Source of the DNA: Pseudonocardia autotrophica
GTDB lineage: Bacteria > Actinomycetota > Actinomycetes > Mycobacteriales > Pseudonocardiaceae
Direction: 5' to 3'
DNA length: 64,000 nucleotides
NCBI RefSeq assembly: GCF_003945385.1
Contig: NZ_AP018920.1
Coordinates: 3,224,001 to 3,288,000, forward strand
This document shows positions 42,424 through 53,192 of the stretch, piece after piece. Numbering within the stretch: position 1 is the stretch's first letter; every line of letters starts with the position of its first letter. A program made the translations under genes and the position numbers. Below the pieces are notes generated by a model. The model was not told the origin of the DNA, searched no databases, and saw nothing but the letters and a program-made list of their open reading frames with translations.

Positions 42424-43233
42424 ATGAACGATCGGTCGCAGCCGCTGGGAGACCCACTGATCTCGGGATCGCTGTCGGAGTGGTTCGCCACGAGCTTCGC
42501 CACGGTGCGACGCAGCCTGGTCCCGCTGGTGGTGATCCAGCTCGTCGTGTTCGTCCCGGTCGCGGTGATCGTCGGCCTGCTCGGCGGGCTGGGTGCCTTC
42601 GGCGAGGCCGAGCCGCTCGCTCCGAGCTTCGGCTTCGACTACGTGCTGGCGACCGAGTCGGCGACGGTCCGGCTGCTCTCAGCGGTGCTGGGCACCCTGG
42701 GGCTCGCGGCATCGGTGTTCGTGATCGTCCGGGACGCGGCCGGCCGGGCGTGGACGGCGGGGGACGCGCTCGGCTTCGCCGGTCGCCGGTTCCTGCCGAT
42801 GATCGGCTGGATCGTGCTGAGCGTCGTGCTCACCGCCATCGGCTACGTCCTGCTGATCCTGCCCGGCATCTACCTGACCGTGGTCTTCGGCGGGACCCTG
42901 ATCGGCGTCCTGACGATCGAACGGGGCGGGCTCGGCCGGACGTTCCAGCTGGTGAACCCGCGGTTCTTCGGGACACTCGGCAGGCTCCTGCTGCTCGCGG
43001 TGCTGTCCTTCCTCTACAGCGTGGTGGCGATGCTCGTCGCGGCGTCGCCCGGGCTGTTCTTCAGCTCCGGTGAGGGGCTCTCGACCGTCGTCGCACTGCT
43101 GACGAACCTGCTGACGATCCCGCTGATCGTCTTCACCACCGCCGCGCTGGTCGTGCTGTACGGCGAGCTGCGGGCGGATCTGGAGCCGGGCACCACGACC
43201 GGGACCTTCGCCGAGGAGATCGACCGGCGGTGA
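42424..43233 (+). CDS. Membrane protein, paralogue of the QPYGGQ protein
   Basis: The 269-residue protein has about six membrane segments and matches the membrane half of the protein at 37267-38499: DPLISGSLSEWFATSF versus [28 protein letters not shown] versus [32 protein letters not shown], and ERGGLGRTFQLVNPRFFGTLGR versus [22 protein letters not shown]. It lacks the Gln/Tyr/Gly repeat domain. Function is unknown; the two copies flank rarA, the protease and the sigma factor. Both have leaderless promoters. The gene precedes the alaS leader and has no clear terminator. Confidence 0.85.
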   Translation: MNDRSQPLGDPLISGSLSEWFATSFATVRRSLVPLVVIQLVVFVPVAVIVGLLGGLGAFGEAEPLAPSFGFDYVLATESATVRLLSAVLGTLGLAASVFVIVRDAAGRAWTAGDALGFAGRRFLPMIGWIVLSVVLTAIGYVLLILPGIYLTVVFGGTLIGVLTIERGGLGRTFQLVNPRFFGTLGRLLLLAVLSFLYSVVAMLVAASPGLFFSSGEGLSTVVALLTNLLTIPLIVFTTAALVVLYGELRADLEPGTTTGTFAEEIDRR

Positions 43234-43262
43234 CCGGCGGGCCCCGGCCCGGGCACGGGGAG

Positions 43263-43268
43263 TAGCCT
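43263..43268 (+). promoter_or_regulatory. -10 box of the alaS transcript
   Basis: TAGCCT fits the window's -10 pattern and would give an alaS leader of about 250 nt containing a small ORF and a branched hairpin. Confidence 0.45.
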
Positions 43269-43312
43269 GGTCGGCGGTTCCGCAGTCGGGCCGATCGAGG
43301 GGAGGAGGCAGC

Positions 43313-43405
43313 GTGACCAGCGCCGTAGCGTTCGCGTCTCCCGTGCCGCTCTCCTCGGGGCCCGACGAGCCGTTCCCGGGCCGAGCGCCCGGGGCGGGCA
43401 CCTGA
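43313..43405 (+). CDS. Candidate 30-residue leader ORF upstream of alaS
   Basis: A GTG preceded 4 nt earlier by GGAGGAGG (43301-43308), one of the strongest ribosome binding sites in the window, opens a 30-codon frame ending in TGA. The peptide begins [16 protein letters not shown] and ends GRAPGAGT; it is hydrophobic at its start but lacks a clear signal or domain. Five Ala codons are present. It stops about 120 nt before alaS, just ahead of a hairpin. It could be a regulatory leader peptide that couples translation to alaS expression, or a degenerate gene remnant. Confidence 0.4.
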   Translation: MTSAVAFASPVPLSSGPDEPFPGRAPGAGT

Positions 43406-43454
43406 GACAGCCCGCCGATCGATGTGCCTCCCGGCGCGCCTGCGTCGTCCCGCC

Positions 43455-43507
43455 GTACGGTGTTCCCGCGCAGCGACCCCGGTCGCCGGCGCAGCCCGTC
43501 GCCGTAC
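43455..43507 (+). promoter_or_regulatory. Branched hairpin in the alaS leader
   Basis: GTACGG (43455-43460) can pair with CCGTAC (43502-43507), enclosing GCGC/GCGC and then the perfect GCGAC-CCCG-GTCGC hairpin (43473-43486). It ends 7 nt before the alaS ribosome binding site GAGAGA (43515-43520) and may regulate access to it. It does not match a T-box as far as I can see. Confidence 0.45.
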
Positions 43508-43527
43508 CCGTCACGAGAGACCTTCCG

Positions 43528-46200
43528 GTGCAGACCCACGAGATCGTCCGCCGCTTCACCGCCCACTTCGAGCAGGCCGGGCACACGCCCGTGCCGAGCG
43601 CGTCGCTGATCCTCGAGGATCCGCAGCTGCTGTTCGTGAACGCGGGCATGGTCCAGTTCAAGCCGTACTTCCTGGGTGACGTGCCCGCGCCCTACCCGCG
43701 CGCCACCTCGATCCAGAAGTGCGTCCGCACCCCGGACATCGACGAGGTCGGCAAGACCACCCGGCACACCACGTTCTTCCAGATGGCCGGGAACTTCTCC
43801 TTCGGCGACTACTTCAAGCGCGGCGCCATCGAGTTCGCCTGGTCGCTGATCACCCGCAGCCAGGACGACGGCGGCTACGGCTTCGATCCGGAGATCATCT
43901 GGGTCACCGTCTACCACGACGACGACGAGGCCATCGCGCTCTGGAAGGAGATCGCCGGCCTGCCCGAGGAGCGCATCCAGCGCCGCGGCGGCGACGACAA
44001 CTACTGGGACATGGGTGTGCCCGGCCCCGGTGGCCCCTGCTCGGAGATCTACGTCGACCGCGGCCCGGAGTTCGGCGCCGAGGGCGGCCCGGAGGCCGAC
44101 GAGGACCGCTACCTCGAGATCTGGAACCTCGTCTTCATGCAGGACGAGCGCGGCCCGCTGTCCCCGAAGAAGGGGCACCCGCCGATCGGCACCCTGCCGC
44201 ACAAGAACATCGACACCGGGATGGGTGTCGAGCGGGTCGCGTTCCTGCTGCAGGGCGTCAACAACGTCTACGAGACCGACCTGGTCCGCCCGGTGATTGC
44301 CAAGGCCGAGGAGCTGTCCGGCAAGCGCTACGGCGCGGGTGGCCCGGAGGGCGAGATCGACGACGTCCGCTTCCGCGTCATCGCCGACCACGCCCGCTCG
44401 TCGCTGATGATCATCGGCGACGGCGTGACCCCCGGCAACGAGGGCCGCGGCTACGTGCTGCGCCGGTTGCTGCGCCGGGTCGTGCGCTCGGCCCGGCTGC
44501 TCGGCATCACCGGGCCGTGCCTGGCCGAGTTCGCCGCCGTCGTGCGGGACGCCATGTCGCCCACCTACCCGGAGCTGGCCACCGACTTCGAGCGGATCTC
44601 CGCGGTGATCCGGGCCGAGGAGGACACCTTCCGGGCCACCCTCACCGCCGGTGAGCGGATCTTCTCGGGTGCGGTCGAGGAGGCCCGCCGCACGCAGCGC
44701 ACCGTGCTGCCCGGCGACCAGGCGTTCCAGCTGCACGACACCTACGGGTTCCCGATCGACCTGACCCTGGAGATGGCCGCCGAGGCCGGGCTCACCGTCG
44801 ACCGGGAGCGCTTCACCGCGCTGATGGACTCCCAGCGCGCGCGGGCCAAGGCCGACGCCGCCGGGCGCAAGGTCGGCTTCGTCGACGCCTCGGTCTACCG
44901 AGCGGTGCTCGACACGCACGGCGCCACCGACTTCCTCGGCTACCAGACGTGTGAGTCCGAGTCCCGCGTGGTCGGGCTGCTGCGCGACGGCGCCACCGTG
45001 CCCGCCGCGCACGAGGGCGAGCAGGTCGAGGTGCTGCTCGACCGCACCCCGTTCTACGCCGAGGCCGGCGGCCAGCAGGCCGACAGCGGCCTGCTGCGCG
45101 GCGCGTCCTTCGAGGTCCGGGTGGACGACGTCCAGTCCCCGGTGGCCGGGCTGCGGGTGCATCGCGGCGTCGTCACCGCCGGCACCGTGACCCTCGACGC
45201 CGAGGTCGTCGCCGAGGTCGACCGCACCCGCCGGTCCGCGATCTCGCGCGCGCACACCGCCACCCACCTGGTGCACGCCGGAGTCCGCGGCGCGCTGGGC
45301 AGCACCGCCGCCCAGGCCGGTTCGCTGAACGCCCCGGGCCGGTTGCGGTTCGACTTCACCTCGCCGACCGGCGCCGTGCCGCCCGCGGCGCTGGTCGAGA
45401 TCGAGGAGGAGGTCAACTCGGTGCTCCAGGAGGACCGGGAGATCCAGACCTACGAGACCTCGATCGACGAGGCCCGCACGCTCGGCGCCATGATGCTGTT
45501 CGGCGAGAAGTACGGCGACCGCGTGCGCGTCGTCGACATGGGCGACTACTCGCGCGAGCTGTGCGGTGGCACGCACGTGCGCCGCACCGGCGAGCTTGGC
45601 CTGGTCCGGGTGCTGTCCGAGGCCTCCATCGGCTCCGGTGTGCGCCGGGTCGAGGCGCTCGTCGGGCTGGACGCCTTCAAGCACGCCACCACCGAGCACC
45701 TGCTGGTCAACCAGCTCGCCGAGCAGCTCAAGGCCCGCCCGGAGGAGCTGCCGGAGCGGATCAACGGGATCGTCGAGCGGCTGCGGACCGCCGAGCGCGA
45801 CCTGGAGAAGCACCGCGCCGACGCCGTCCTGGCCTCGGCCGGGGCGCTGGCCCAGCAGGCCGAGGACCTCGACGGGACCGCCCTGGTCGCCGTCACCGCC
45901 CCGGACGGGGTCGGCGGCAACGACCTGCGGACCCTGGCCGCCGACGTCCGCGGCAAGCTGGGCGAGCGGCCCGGTGTGGTCGCGCTGTTCGGCGTCGACG
46001 GGGAGAAGGTGTCGTTCGTCGTCGCCACCACGAAGGCGGCCCGGGACAACGGGATCGCCGCCGGGAAGCTGATCGGCGAGTTCGCGCCCGCCGTCGGCGG
46101 TCGCGGCGGCGGCAAGCCCGACCTGGCGCAGGGCGGCGGCACCGACCCGTCCGGGGTCGACGCGGCGATCCAGAAGCTGCGCACCGCGATCCGCGGATGA
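43528..46200 (+). CDS. alaS: Alanyl-tRNA synthetase
   Basis: The 890-residue class II enzyme charges tRNA-Ala. The start [19 protein letters not shown] is conserved; motif 1-3 region includes [36 protein letters not shown] and [13 protein letters not shown]. The editing domain has [12 protein letters not shown] and [14 protein letters not shown] (zinc ligands His and Cys). The C-terminal oligomerisation/C-Ala domain ends [14 protein letters not shown], as expected. The GTG start is 7 nt after GAGAGA. Its stop overlaps ruvX by ATGA. The alaS-ruvX-mltG order is conserved in actinobacteria. Confidence 0.98.
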   Translation: MQTHEIVRRFTAHFEQAGHTPVPSASLILEDPQLLFVNAGMVQFKPYFLGDVPAPYPRATSIQKCVRTPDIDEVGKTTRHTTFFQMAGNFSFGDYFKRGAIEFAWSLITRSQDDGGYGFDPEIIWVTVYHDDDEAIALWKEIAGLPEERIQRRGGDDNYWDMGVPGPGGPCSEIYVDRGPEFGAEGGPEADEDRYLEIWNLVFMQDERGPLSPKKGHPPIGTLPHKNIDTGMGVERVAFLLQGVNNVYETDLVRPVIAKAEELSGKRYGAGGPEGEIDDVRFRVIADHARSSLMIIGDGVTPGNEGRGYVLRRLLRRVVRSARLLGITGPCLAEFAAVVRDAMSPTYPELATDFERISAVIRAEEDTFRATLTAGERIFSGAVEEARRTQRTVLPGDQAFQLHDTYGFPIDLTLEMAAEAGLTVDRERFTALMDSQRARAKADAAGRKVGFVDASVYRAVLDTHGATDFLGYQTCESESRVVGLLRDGATVPAAHEGEQVEVLLDRTPFYAEAGGQQADSGLLRGASFEVRVDDVQSPVAGLRVHRGVVTAGTVTLDAEVVAEVDRTRRSAISRAHTATHLVHAGVRGALGSTAAQAGSLNAPGRLRFDFTSPTGAVPPAALVEIEEEVNSVLQEDREIQTYETSIDEARTLGAMMLFGEKYGDRVRVVDMGDYSRELCGGTHVRRTGELGLVRVLSEASIGSGVRRVEALVGLDAFKHATTEHLLVNQLAEQLKARPEELPERINGIVERLRTAERDLEKHRADAVLASAGALAQQAEDLDGTALVAVTAPDGVGGNDLRTLAADVRGKLGERPGVVALFGVDGEKVSFVVATTKAARDNGIAAGKLIGEFAPAVGGRGGGKPDLAQGGGTDPSGVDAAIQKLRTAIRG

Positions 46201-46634
46201 CCCGGGAGCGCGGCCGGCGCCTGGGCATCGACGTGGGCGCCGTGCGGGTCGGGGTCGCGATGTGCGATCCCGACGGGATCCTCGCCACCCCGGTGGAGAC
46301 CGTCGCGCGCGGTGAGCGGGACGGTACCGACGAGCCCGCCGTGCGCCGGATCGCGGAGCTGGTGGCCGAGCACGACGTCGTCGGCGTCGTGCTCGGCCTG
46401 CCGCGCAACCTGCGCGGCGAGGACGGTCCGGCGGCGCAGGCCGCCCTCGAGTTCGCGGCCGCGCTGGAGGCCGGGCTGGAGGTCCCGGTCGAGCTCACCG
46501 ACGAGCGGATGACGACCGTCGTCGCGGCCCGGCAGCTGTCCGGTCGTGGGGTCAAGGGGCGCCGGCAGCGGGCCGTGGTGGACCAGGCCGCGGCGGTGCA
46601 GATCCTGCAGGGCTGGCTGGACGCGGGGCGCTGA
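46197..46634 (+). CDS. ruvX: RuvX/YqgF Holliday junction resolvase-like protein
   Basis: This 145-residue RNase H-fold protein is the YqgF family nuclease, implicated in 16S rRNA 5'-end processing in some bacteria and in junction resolution in M. tuberculosis RuvX. Catalytic acidic residues appear in [30 protein letters not shown] and [13 protein letters not shown], and the C-terminal QILQGWLD is conserved. The ATG overlaps the alaS stop, so expression follows alaS. Confidence 0.95.
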   Translation: MTRERGRRLGIDVGAVRVGVAMCDPDGILATPVETVARGERDGTDEPAVRRIAELVAEHDVVGVVLGLPRNLRGEDGPAAQAALEFAAALEAGLEVPVELTDERMTTVVAARQLSGRGVKGRRQRAVVDQAAAVQILQGWLDAGR

Positions 46635-46697
46635 GACCCTTGCGGGTGGACATGATCGACATCTGTGGCCGGCTGCTCGTCCGGGCCACCGGCCCGT

Positions 46698-46703
46698 TAC
46701 CCT
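46698..46703 (+). promoter_or_regulatory. -10 box before mltG
   Basis: TACCCT ends 7 nt before GTG 46711, the start of a 19-codon frame that runs into mltG. This matches the leaderless spacing used by other genes here. Confidence 0.45.
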
Positions 46704-46710
46704 CCATGCC

Positions 46711-46770
46711 GTGACCGGCGCCGGCGAGAACGACGTGAACCGACGGTCCCGGACACGGGACCGGGCGTGA
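46711..46770 (+). CDS. Candidate 19-residue leaderless leader ORF, coupled to mltG
   Basis: GTG 46711 sits at leaderless distance from TACCCT and opens a 19-codon frame (VTGAGENDVNRRSRTRDRA) whose TGA overlaps the mltG GTG as GTGA. It could allow leaderless initiation followed by coupled translation of mltG. The alternatives are that it is chance or the remnant of an N-terminal mltG extension in another frame. Confidence 0.35.
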   Translation: MTGAGENDVNRRSRTRDRA

Positions 46771-47909
46771 GCGCCCCGGTGACCGCGCCGCCCGTCCGCC
46801 ACCGCCCGACGCCCGTGCACTACCGCAGGCGGCGGCTGGCCCTGCTGGCCTCCGCGCTGCTCGCGGGCGCGGTCCTGGTGGCCGTGGCGCTGTTCCTGAG
46901 CGGCCCGGACGACTACGTCGGATCCGGCAGCGGCTCGGTCGTCGTCCGGGTGCAGCCGGGCGACTCCACCAGCGCCATCGGCGACCGGCTGGTCACCCAG
47001 GACGTCGTGAAGTCCCGGGCCGGGTTCCTGGAGGCCGCCGCCCGGGAGCCCGACATCCAGCGGGTCCAGCCCGGCTTCTACGAGCTCCGCTCGCAGATGT
47101 CCGGCGGCTCCGCGGTCGACGGCATGCTCGACCCGGAACGCCGGGTCGGATTCATGGACGTCAAGGGCGGGGTGCAGATCGACGACACCAGCGCCCCCAA
47201 CGGCGCCGTCAGCTCCGGCGTGCTCTCCCAGATCTCCCAGGCGACCTGCCTCGGGGGTGCCGACGGCGATCCGGCCTGCACCGGCGTCGACGAGCTGCGG
47301 GCCGCGATGGCCGCCGCCGACCCGGCGGACCTGGGCGTGCCCGAGTGGGCGCACGCGGGTTACCGCAACGCCGCGCCCGAGCGCCGGATGGAGGGGCTCG
47401 TCGCCCCCGGGCCCTACGACATCGATCCGCAGGGCGCCCCGGCGGACGTGCTGCGCGAGGTCCTCACCGCATCGGCCGAGCGGCTGGAGGCGGCCGGGCT
47501 GAGCGGCGAGGGCGCCTACCGGACCCTGGTCGTGGCCTCGATCATCGAGAAGGAGGCCCTCGACCCGGACATGCCGAGGGTGGCCCGGGTGATCGAGAAC
47601 CGGCTGGCCGTGAACCAGCGCCTGGAGATGGACTCGACGGTCAACTACCCGCTCGACGTGCAGGCGCTGCGCACCACCGCCGAGGCCAGAGGCACCCCGG
47701 GCCCGTACAACACCTACATGACCACCGGACTGCCGCCGACCCCGGTGGCCTCGGTGTCGGTCACCGCGCTGCAGGCCGCCGAGAACCCGCCGGACGGCCC
47801 GTGGCTGTTCTTCGTGCGCTGCACCACCGAGGGCGAGTCGTGCTTCGCCGCGAACTACGACGAGCACCTCGCCAACGTGGCCAGGGCCCGCGAGGCCGGC
47901 GCGTTCTGA
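46767..47909 (+). CDS. mltG: Endolytic transglycosylase MltG
   Basis: The 380-residue protein cuts nascent peptidoglycan and is thought to set glycan length. A cytoplasmic basic tail (VHYRRRRLA) precedes a single membrane anchor (LALLASALLAGAVLVAVALFL), then a LysM-like domain (VVVRVQPGDSTSAIGDRLV) and the YceG catalytic domain. The catalytic Glu lies in VVASIIEKEALD; the conserved end NTYMTTGLPPTPVASVS and the closing NYDEHLAN are present. GTG 46767 overlaps the candidate leader ORF. In most relatives aroE follows; here a small membrane gene does. Confidence 0.92.
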   Translation: MSAPVTAPPVRHRPTPVHYRRRRLALLASALLAGAVLVAVALFLSGPDDYVGSGSGSVVVRVQPGDSTSAIGDRLVTQDVVKSRAGFLEAAAREPDIQRVQPGFYELRSQMSGGSAVDGMLDPERRVGFMDVKGGVQIDDTSAPNGAVSSGVLSQISQATCLGGADGDPACTGVDELRAAMAAADPADLGVPEWAHAGYRNAAPERRMEGLVAPGPYDIDPQGAPADVLREVLTASAERLEAAGLSGEGAYRTLVVASIIEKEALDPDMPRVARVIENRLAVNQRLEMDSTVNYPLDVQALRTTAEARGTPGPYNTYMTTGLPPTPVASVSVTALQAAENPPDGPWLFFVRCTTEGESCFAANYDEHLANVARAREAGAF

Positions 47910-47946
47910 TCGGTCCGGAACGGCGCCGCTCGTGCTCCGCCCGGAG

Positions 47947-47952
47947 TAACGT
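47947..47952 (+). promoter_or_regulatory. -10 box of the small membrane gene
   Basis: TAACGT fits TANNNT and lies 68 nt upstream of the start codon at 48021, which has its own ribosome binding site GGAGGGA (48006-48012). Confidence 0.35.
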
Positions 47953-48020
47953 CACGGCGCGCAGGGCCGAGATGATCGCGGGTGGTCGCGCTGCCCTCGC
48001 CGAATGGAGGGAACAGGCCG

Positions 48021-48344
48021 GTGTCCGATCTCCGGGTCTTCTGGATCATCTGGTGCTCGATGTGGGCGTTCGGCTGGTTCGTGGTCGGGTTCATGACCCT
48101 GTTCCTCGGCTGGCTGATGGTCCCGATGTCGCTGCTCGCGATCCTGATCCCGGTCGGTGTGACGGCCCGGCCACCGGGCTACGTCTACGGCTACCCGCCG
48201 GGCGGTCCGTATCCGCCACCGCCGCCGAACTGGCAGCAGTACGGGCATCCTCCGGTGCACCCGCCGGGAGCACCGTGGCCGCCGCAGCCACCGGCCCCGC
48301 CGTGGCAACAGCCCCCGGACCGGAACCCGGGTGCTCCCGAGTGA
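48021..48344 (+). CDS. Small membrane protein with Pro-rich tail
   Basis: The 107-residue protein has two adjacent hydrophobic segments (VFWIIWCSMWAFGWFVVGFM and LFLGWLMVPMSLLAILIPVGV) followed by a cytoplasmic tail of Pro, Tyr, Gly and Trp (PPGYVYGYPPGG, PPPPPNWQQYGHPP). I do not recognise a family. GTG 48021 is supported by GGAGGGA 8 nt upstream; the frame extends upstream without a better start. Its position between mltG and the prepilin peptidase is where aroE is found in related genomes. Confidence 0.75.
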   Translation: MSDLRVFWIIWCSMWAFGWFVVGFMTLFLGWLMVPMSLLAILIPVGVTARPPGYVYGYPPGGPYPPPPPNWQQYGHPPVHPPGAPWPPQPPAPPWQQPPDRNPGAPE

Positions 48345-48367
48345 CCCGAGGGGTGAGCGGGACCCGG

Positions 48368-49201
48368 TCACTGCCCCCAGAACCCGGCCGGTGGCTTCGG
48401 TGACGGCACGGCCGTCGCGTCGGTGACGACGGCGGCGCCACGGGCCAGCGCCCGGGTCTCGTCGTCGTCGAGCACCCGGGCCGGGAACGGATCGGCCGCG
48501 GCCCGGCGGGTCAGCCCCGGCACCGGGAGCCCGCGGTCGGAGCCGACCAGCACGAGGTTGCCGAACCGGCGGCCGTGCAGCACGTCCGGCGCCGCGATCA
48601 GGGCCAGCTCGCCGAACGCGGCACCGGCGGTGGCGATCTGGCCGGGCAGGAACGGCCACGGCGCGCCGTCGCCGAGGTTCGCGATGTGGATCCCGGTGGG
48701 CGTGAGCACCCGCCGGACGGCCTGCAGGAACTGCGCCGTCGTCACCTGGGCCGGGGTGCGGGCACCGGCGAAGACGTCGAGCACGACGAGATCGAACGCG
48801 CCGGCCCCGAACCTCGCGAGGCTCGCGCGGGCCTCCGCGGTGACGATCCGCAGCCCGTCGCTCTCGTCCGGGCCGGGGAGCCGGTGCGCGACCAGCTCGG
48901 CCAGCGCCGCGTCCAGCTCGACGACGGTCTGCGCCGAGCCGGGACGGGTGGCCGCCAGATAGCGGGCGAGCGTCCATGCGCCGCCGCCGAGGTGCAGTAC
49001 CCGCAGCGGCACCGCGGGCGCCGCGGCCAGGTCGGTGACGTGCGCGATCCGCCGGACATACTCGAACTCCAGGTGCTCGGGATCGTCGAGGTCCACGTGC
49101 GACTGGGCGGTGCCGTCGAGCAGCAGGGTCCACGACTGCGGACGATCCGGGTCCTGCACCAGCTCGGCGATCCCGTGCTCGACCTCGGTCCCGGTGCCCA
49201 T
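48368..49201 (-). CDS. Spermidine synthase-like methyltransferase-fold protein
   Basis: This 277-residue protein belongs to the spermidine synthase superfamily: LLLDGTAQSHVDLDDPEHLEFEYVRRI, LRVLHLGGGAWTLARYLAATRPG (glycine-rich loop), VVELDAALAELV, and DLVVLDVFAGARTPAQVTTAQFL. The key Asp of VLDVFAG, a polyamine-site residue in true synthases, is kept, but other binding-pocket residues are not obvious; many actinobacterial members are fused or solitary proteins of unknown role. ATG 49201 has AGGA 9 nt and GGAG 4 nt upstream. It is antiparallel to the genes on both sides. Confidence 0.85.
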   Translation of the reverse strand: MGTGTEVEHGIAELVQDPDRPQSWTLLLDGTAQSHVDLDDPEHLEFEYVRRIAHVTDLAAAPAVPLRVLHLGGGAWTLARYLAATRPGSAQTVVELDAALAELVAHRLPGPDESDGLRIVTAEARASLARFGAGAFDLVVLDVFAGARTPAQVTTAQFLQAVRRVLTPTGIHIANLGDGAPWPFLPGQIATAGAAFGELALIAAPDVLHGRRFGNLVLVGSDRGLPVPGLTRRAAADPFPARVLDDDETRALARGAAVVTDATAVPSPKPPAGFWGQ

Positions 49202-49341
49202 CGCTCCATCCTGCCGCGCGGGGGAGACCCGCACCGGTGCCGGGGTGCCGCCGGGGCCGCAGTTGTCCCCAACCGCGATATCGATCCACAGATGCGGAAT
49301 CGGTGGGGTCGTACCGGCCGTCGGTGCGGCAGGTTCGAGGC

Positions 49342-49998
49342 ATGGAGACCCACCTGCTCGGCCTGCTCACCGGTGGCGCCGCCGGGGTGGCCGCCGGGAT
49401 GTCGACCCGGTACGGGCTGGGCCGGTGCGCCCGGCTCAGCGCGCCGGGCTGCCCGGCGGCACTGGCGGTGGGCGGCGCCGGGCTCGGGCTGCTCGTCGCG
49501 GGCGGGCTGCTCGGCGTCCGGTGGCTGCCGCTGCTCGCGGTGCTGGGCTGGCTCGCCGTCGCTGGCACGATCACCGATCTCGCGCACCGCCGGCTGCCGA
49601 ACGCGCTGACCCTGCCGGCGTTGCCGCTGGTGCTGCTGGCCGCCGTCCCGGCCGGTGGCCCCGCGGTGCTGCGCGGGGCGGCCGGGGCGCTGCTGCTCGG
49701 CGGCGCCTACGCCGCGGTGCACCTGGTCTCCCCGGTGGCGATGGGCGCCGGCGACGTGAAGCTCGCCGGGCCGGTCGGGGCGGCGGTGGCCGCGCCGGGC
49801 TGGGCGGGGCTGCCGGTCGCGGCGGGACTGGCGGTGCTGGTGTCCGGGGTGGTCGCGGTGCTCGCCCTGCTGTCGGGGCGGGCGCACCGGGGCAGCGGTC
49901 TGCCGCACGGACCGGTGCTGCTCGGCGCGGCGCTGAGCGCGGTGCTCCTCGCCGTGACGGGGACCGTGACCTGCTCCGGGGCCGTGATCTGCGGGTGA
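49342..49998 (+). CDS. A24-family prepilin peptidase
   Basis: The 218-residue, roughly six-segment membrane protein has both aspartates of the type IV prepilin/FlaK peptidase family: [15 protein letters not shown] and [15 protein letters not shown]. It lacks the N-methylation domain of PilD, as do actinobacterial members. Its substrates, prepilin-like proteins of a Tad system, are not encoded here. The ATG is the first Met before a plausible membrane start; the ribosome binding site is weak (AGG at 49331). The same gene occupies this spot next to aroC in M. tuberculosis. Confidence 0.9.
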   Translation: METHLLGLLTGGAAGVAAGMSTRYGLGRCARLSAPGCPAALAVGGAGLGLLVAGGLLGVRWLPLLAVLGWLAVAGTITDLAHRRLPNALTLPALPLVLLAAVPAGGPAVLRGAAGALLLGGAYAAVHLVSPVAMGAGDVKLAGPVGAAVAAPGWAGLPVAAGLAVLVSGVVAVLALLSGRAHRGSGLPHGPVLLGAALSAVLLAVTGTVTCSGAVICG

Positions 49999-50011
49999 GA
50001 GGATGGATGCC

Positions 50012-51213
50012 GTGCTGCGATGGATCACCGCCGGGGAGTCCCACGGCCCGGCCCTGGTGGGTGTGCTGGAAGGCATGGTCGCCGGAGTCGGGATCACCAC
50101 GAAGGAACTGCAGGCCGAACTGGCCCGCCGCAAGCTCGGCTACGGCCGCAGCCCGCGGATGGCGTTCGAGGCCGATGAGCTCGAGGTGATCGGCGGTCTC
50201 CGGCACGGGATCACCCAGGGCGGCCCGGTCGCCGTGCGGATCGCGAACACCGAGTGGCCCAAGTGGGAGACCGTGATGGCGGCCGACCCGGTGGATCCGG
50301 AGCTGATCGCGAACCGGGCCCGCAACGCGCCGCTGACCCGGCCGCGGCCCGGGCACGCCGATCTCGCGGGCATGACCAAGTACGGGTTCGACGAGGCCCG
50401 CCCGGTGCTGGAGCGCGCCAGTGCCCGGGAGACCGCGGCCCGGGTGGTGCTCGGCACGGTGGCCAAGGCGTTCCTGGAGCAGGCGTTCGGGGTGCGGATC
50501 GTGTCGCACGTCGTCGCGATCGGCGCCGTCGACACCCCCGACGACGAGCCGCTGCCCGGCCCGGACGACCTGGAGCGGATCGACGCGAACCCGGTGCGCG
50601 CCTTCACCGAGGCCTCCGGCGCCGCGATGGCCGCCGAGATCGACGCCGCGCACGACGCCGGGGACACCCTCGGCGGGGTGATCGAGGTGATCGCCTACGG
50701 GATGCCGGTGGGCGTGGGCACCTACGTGCAGGCCGACCGCAGGCTCGACGCCCGGCTCGCATCCGCGCTGATGGGCATCCAGGCGATGAAGGGCGTCGAG
50801 ATCGGCGACGGCTTCCGCACCGCGCACCGCCGCGGCAGCGTCGCGCACGACGAGATGATCCCCGCCGGGAAGCCGCAGGAGGGCCCGGCGGGCAGCGTGC
50901 CGGTCACCCGGCTGACCAACCGGGCCGGTGGCATCGAGGGCGGGATGACCAACGGCGAGCCGGTCCGGGTCCGGGTCGCGATGAAGCCGATCTCCACCGT
51001 GCCGCGCGCACTCCGGACGATCGACACCGTCACCGGCGAGGAGGCCACCGCGATCCACCAGCGCTCCGACGCGTGCGCCGTACCGCGGGCCGGCGTCGTC
51101 GTCGAGACGATGGTGGCGCTGGTGCTCGCCCAGGCCGCGCTGGAGAAGTTCGGTGGGGACTCGCTGGCCGAGACCCGGCGCAACGTCGCCGGCTACCTGG
51201 CGGGGCAGGACCG

Positions 51214-51217
<4 letters not shown>
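50012..51217 (+). CDS. aroC: Chorismate synthase
   Basis: Chorismate synthase (401 residues, FMN-dependent) performs the last shikimate-pathway step. The start [21 protein letters not shown] and the motif [17 protein letters not shown] are conserved, as are [13 protein letters not shown] and the late [16 protein letters not shown] 50012 is preferred over ATG 50003: it lies 8 nt after GAGAGGA, and [12 protein letters not shown] aligns with other chorismate synthases. The stop overlaps aroK by GTGA. aroCKB are a coupled operon. Confidence 0.96.
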
Positions 51218-53067
<1,850 letters not shown>

Positions 53068-53145
53068 GCGGCCGTCCGGCAGTAGCGGCAGAACGACAGA
53101 CCGGCTGACCGGTGGCCGGCAGAGCGGCGACCTGCTCACCGGCAC

Positions 53146-53181
53146 ACCGGTGGCCGGGTCCGCGCGGACCCGGCCACCGGT
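53146..53181. terminator. Bidirectional terminator, 36-bp perfect palindrome
   Basis: ACCGGTGGCCGGGTCCGC is followed directly by its reverse complement, an 18-bp dyad with no free spacer. It lies between the convergent aroB and HdeD stops. Confidence 0.9.
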
Positions 53182-53192
53182 CTCGCGGCGGG

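Noticed and set aside
43528..46200. T-box regulation of alaS
   Set aside because: The leader does not show the conserved T-box bulge sequence or an antiterminator; the structure present is a different, GC-rich fold.
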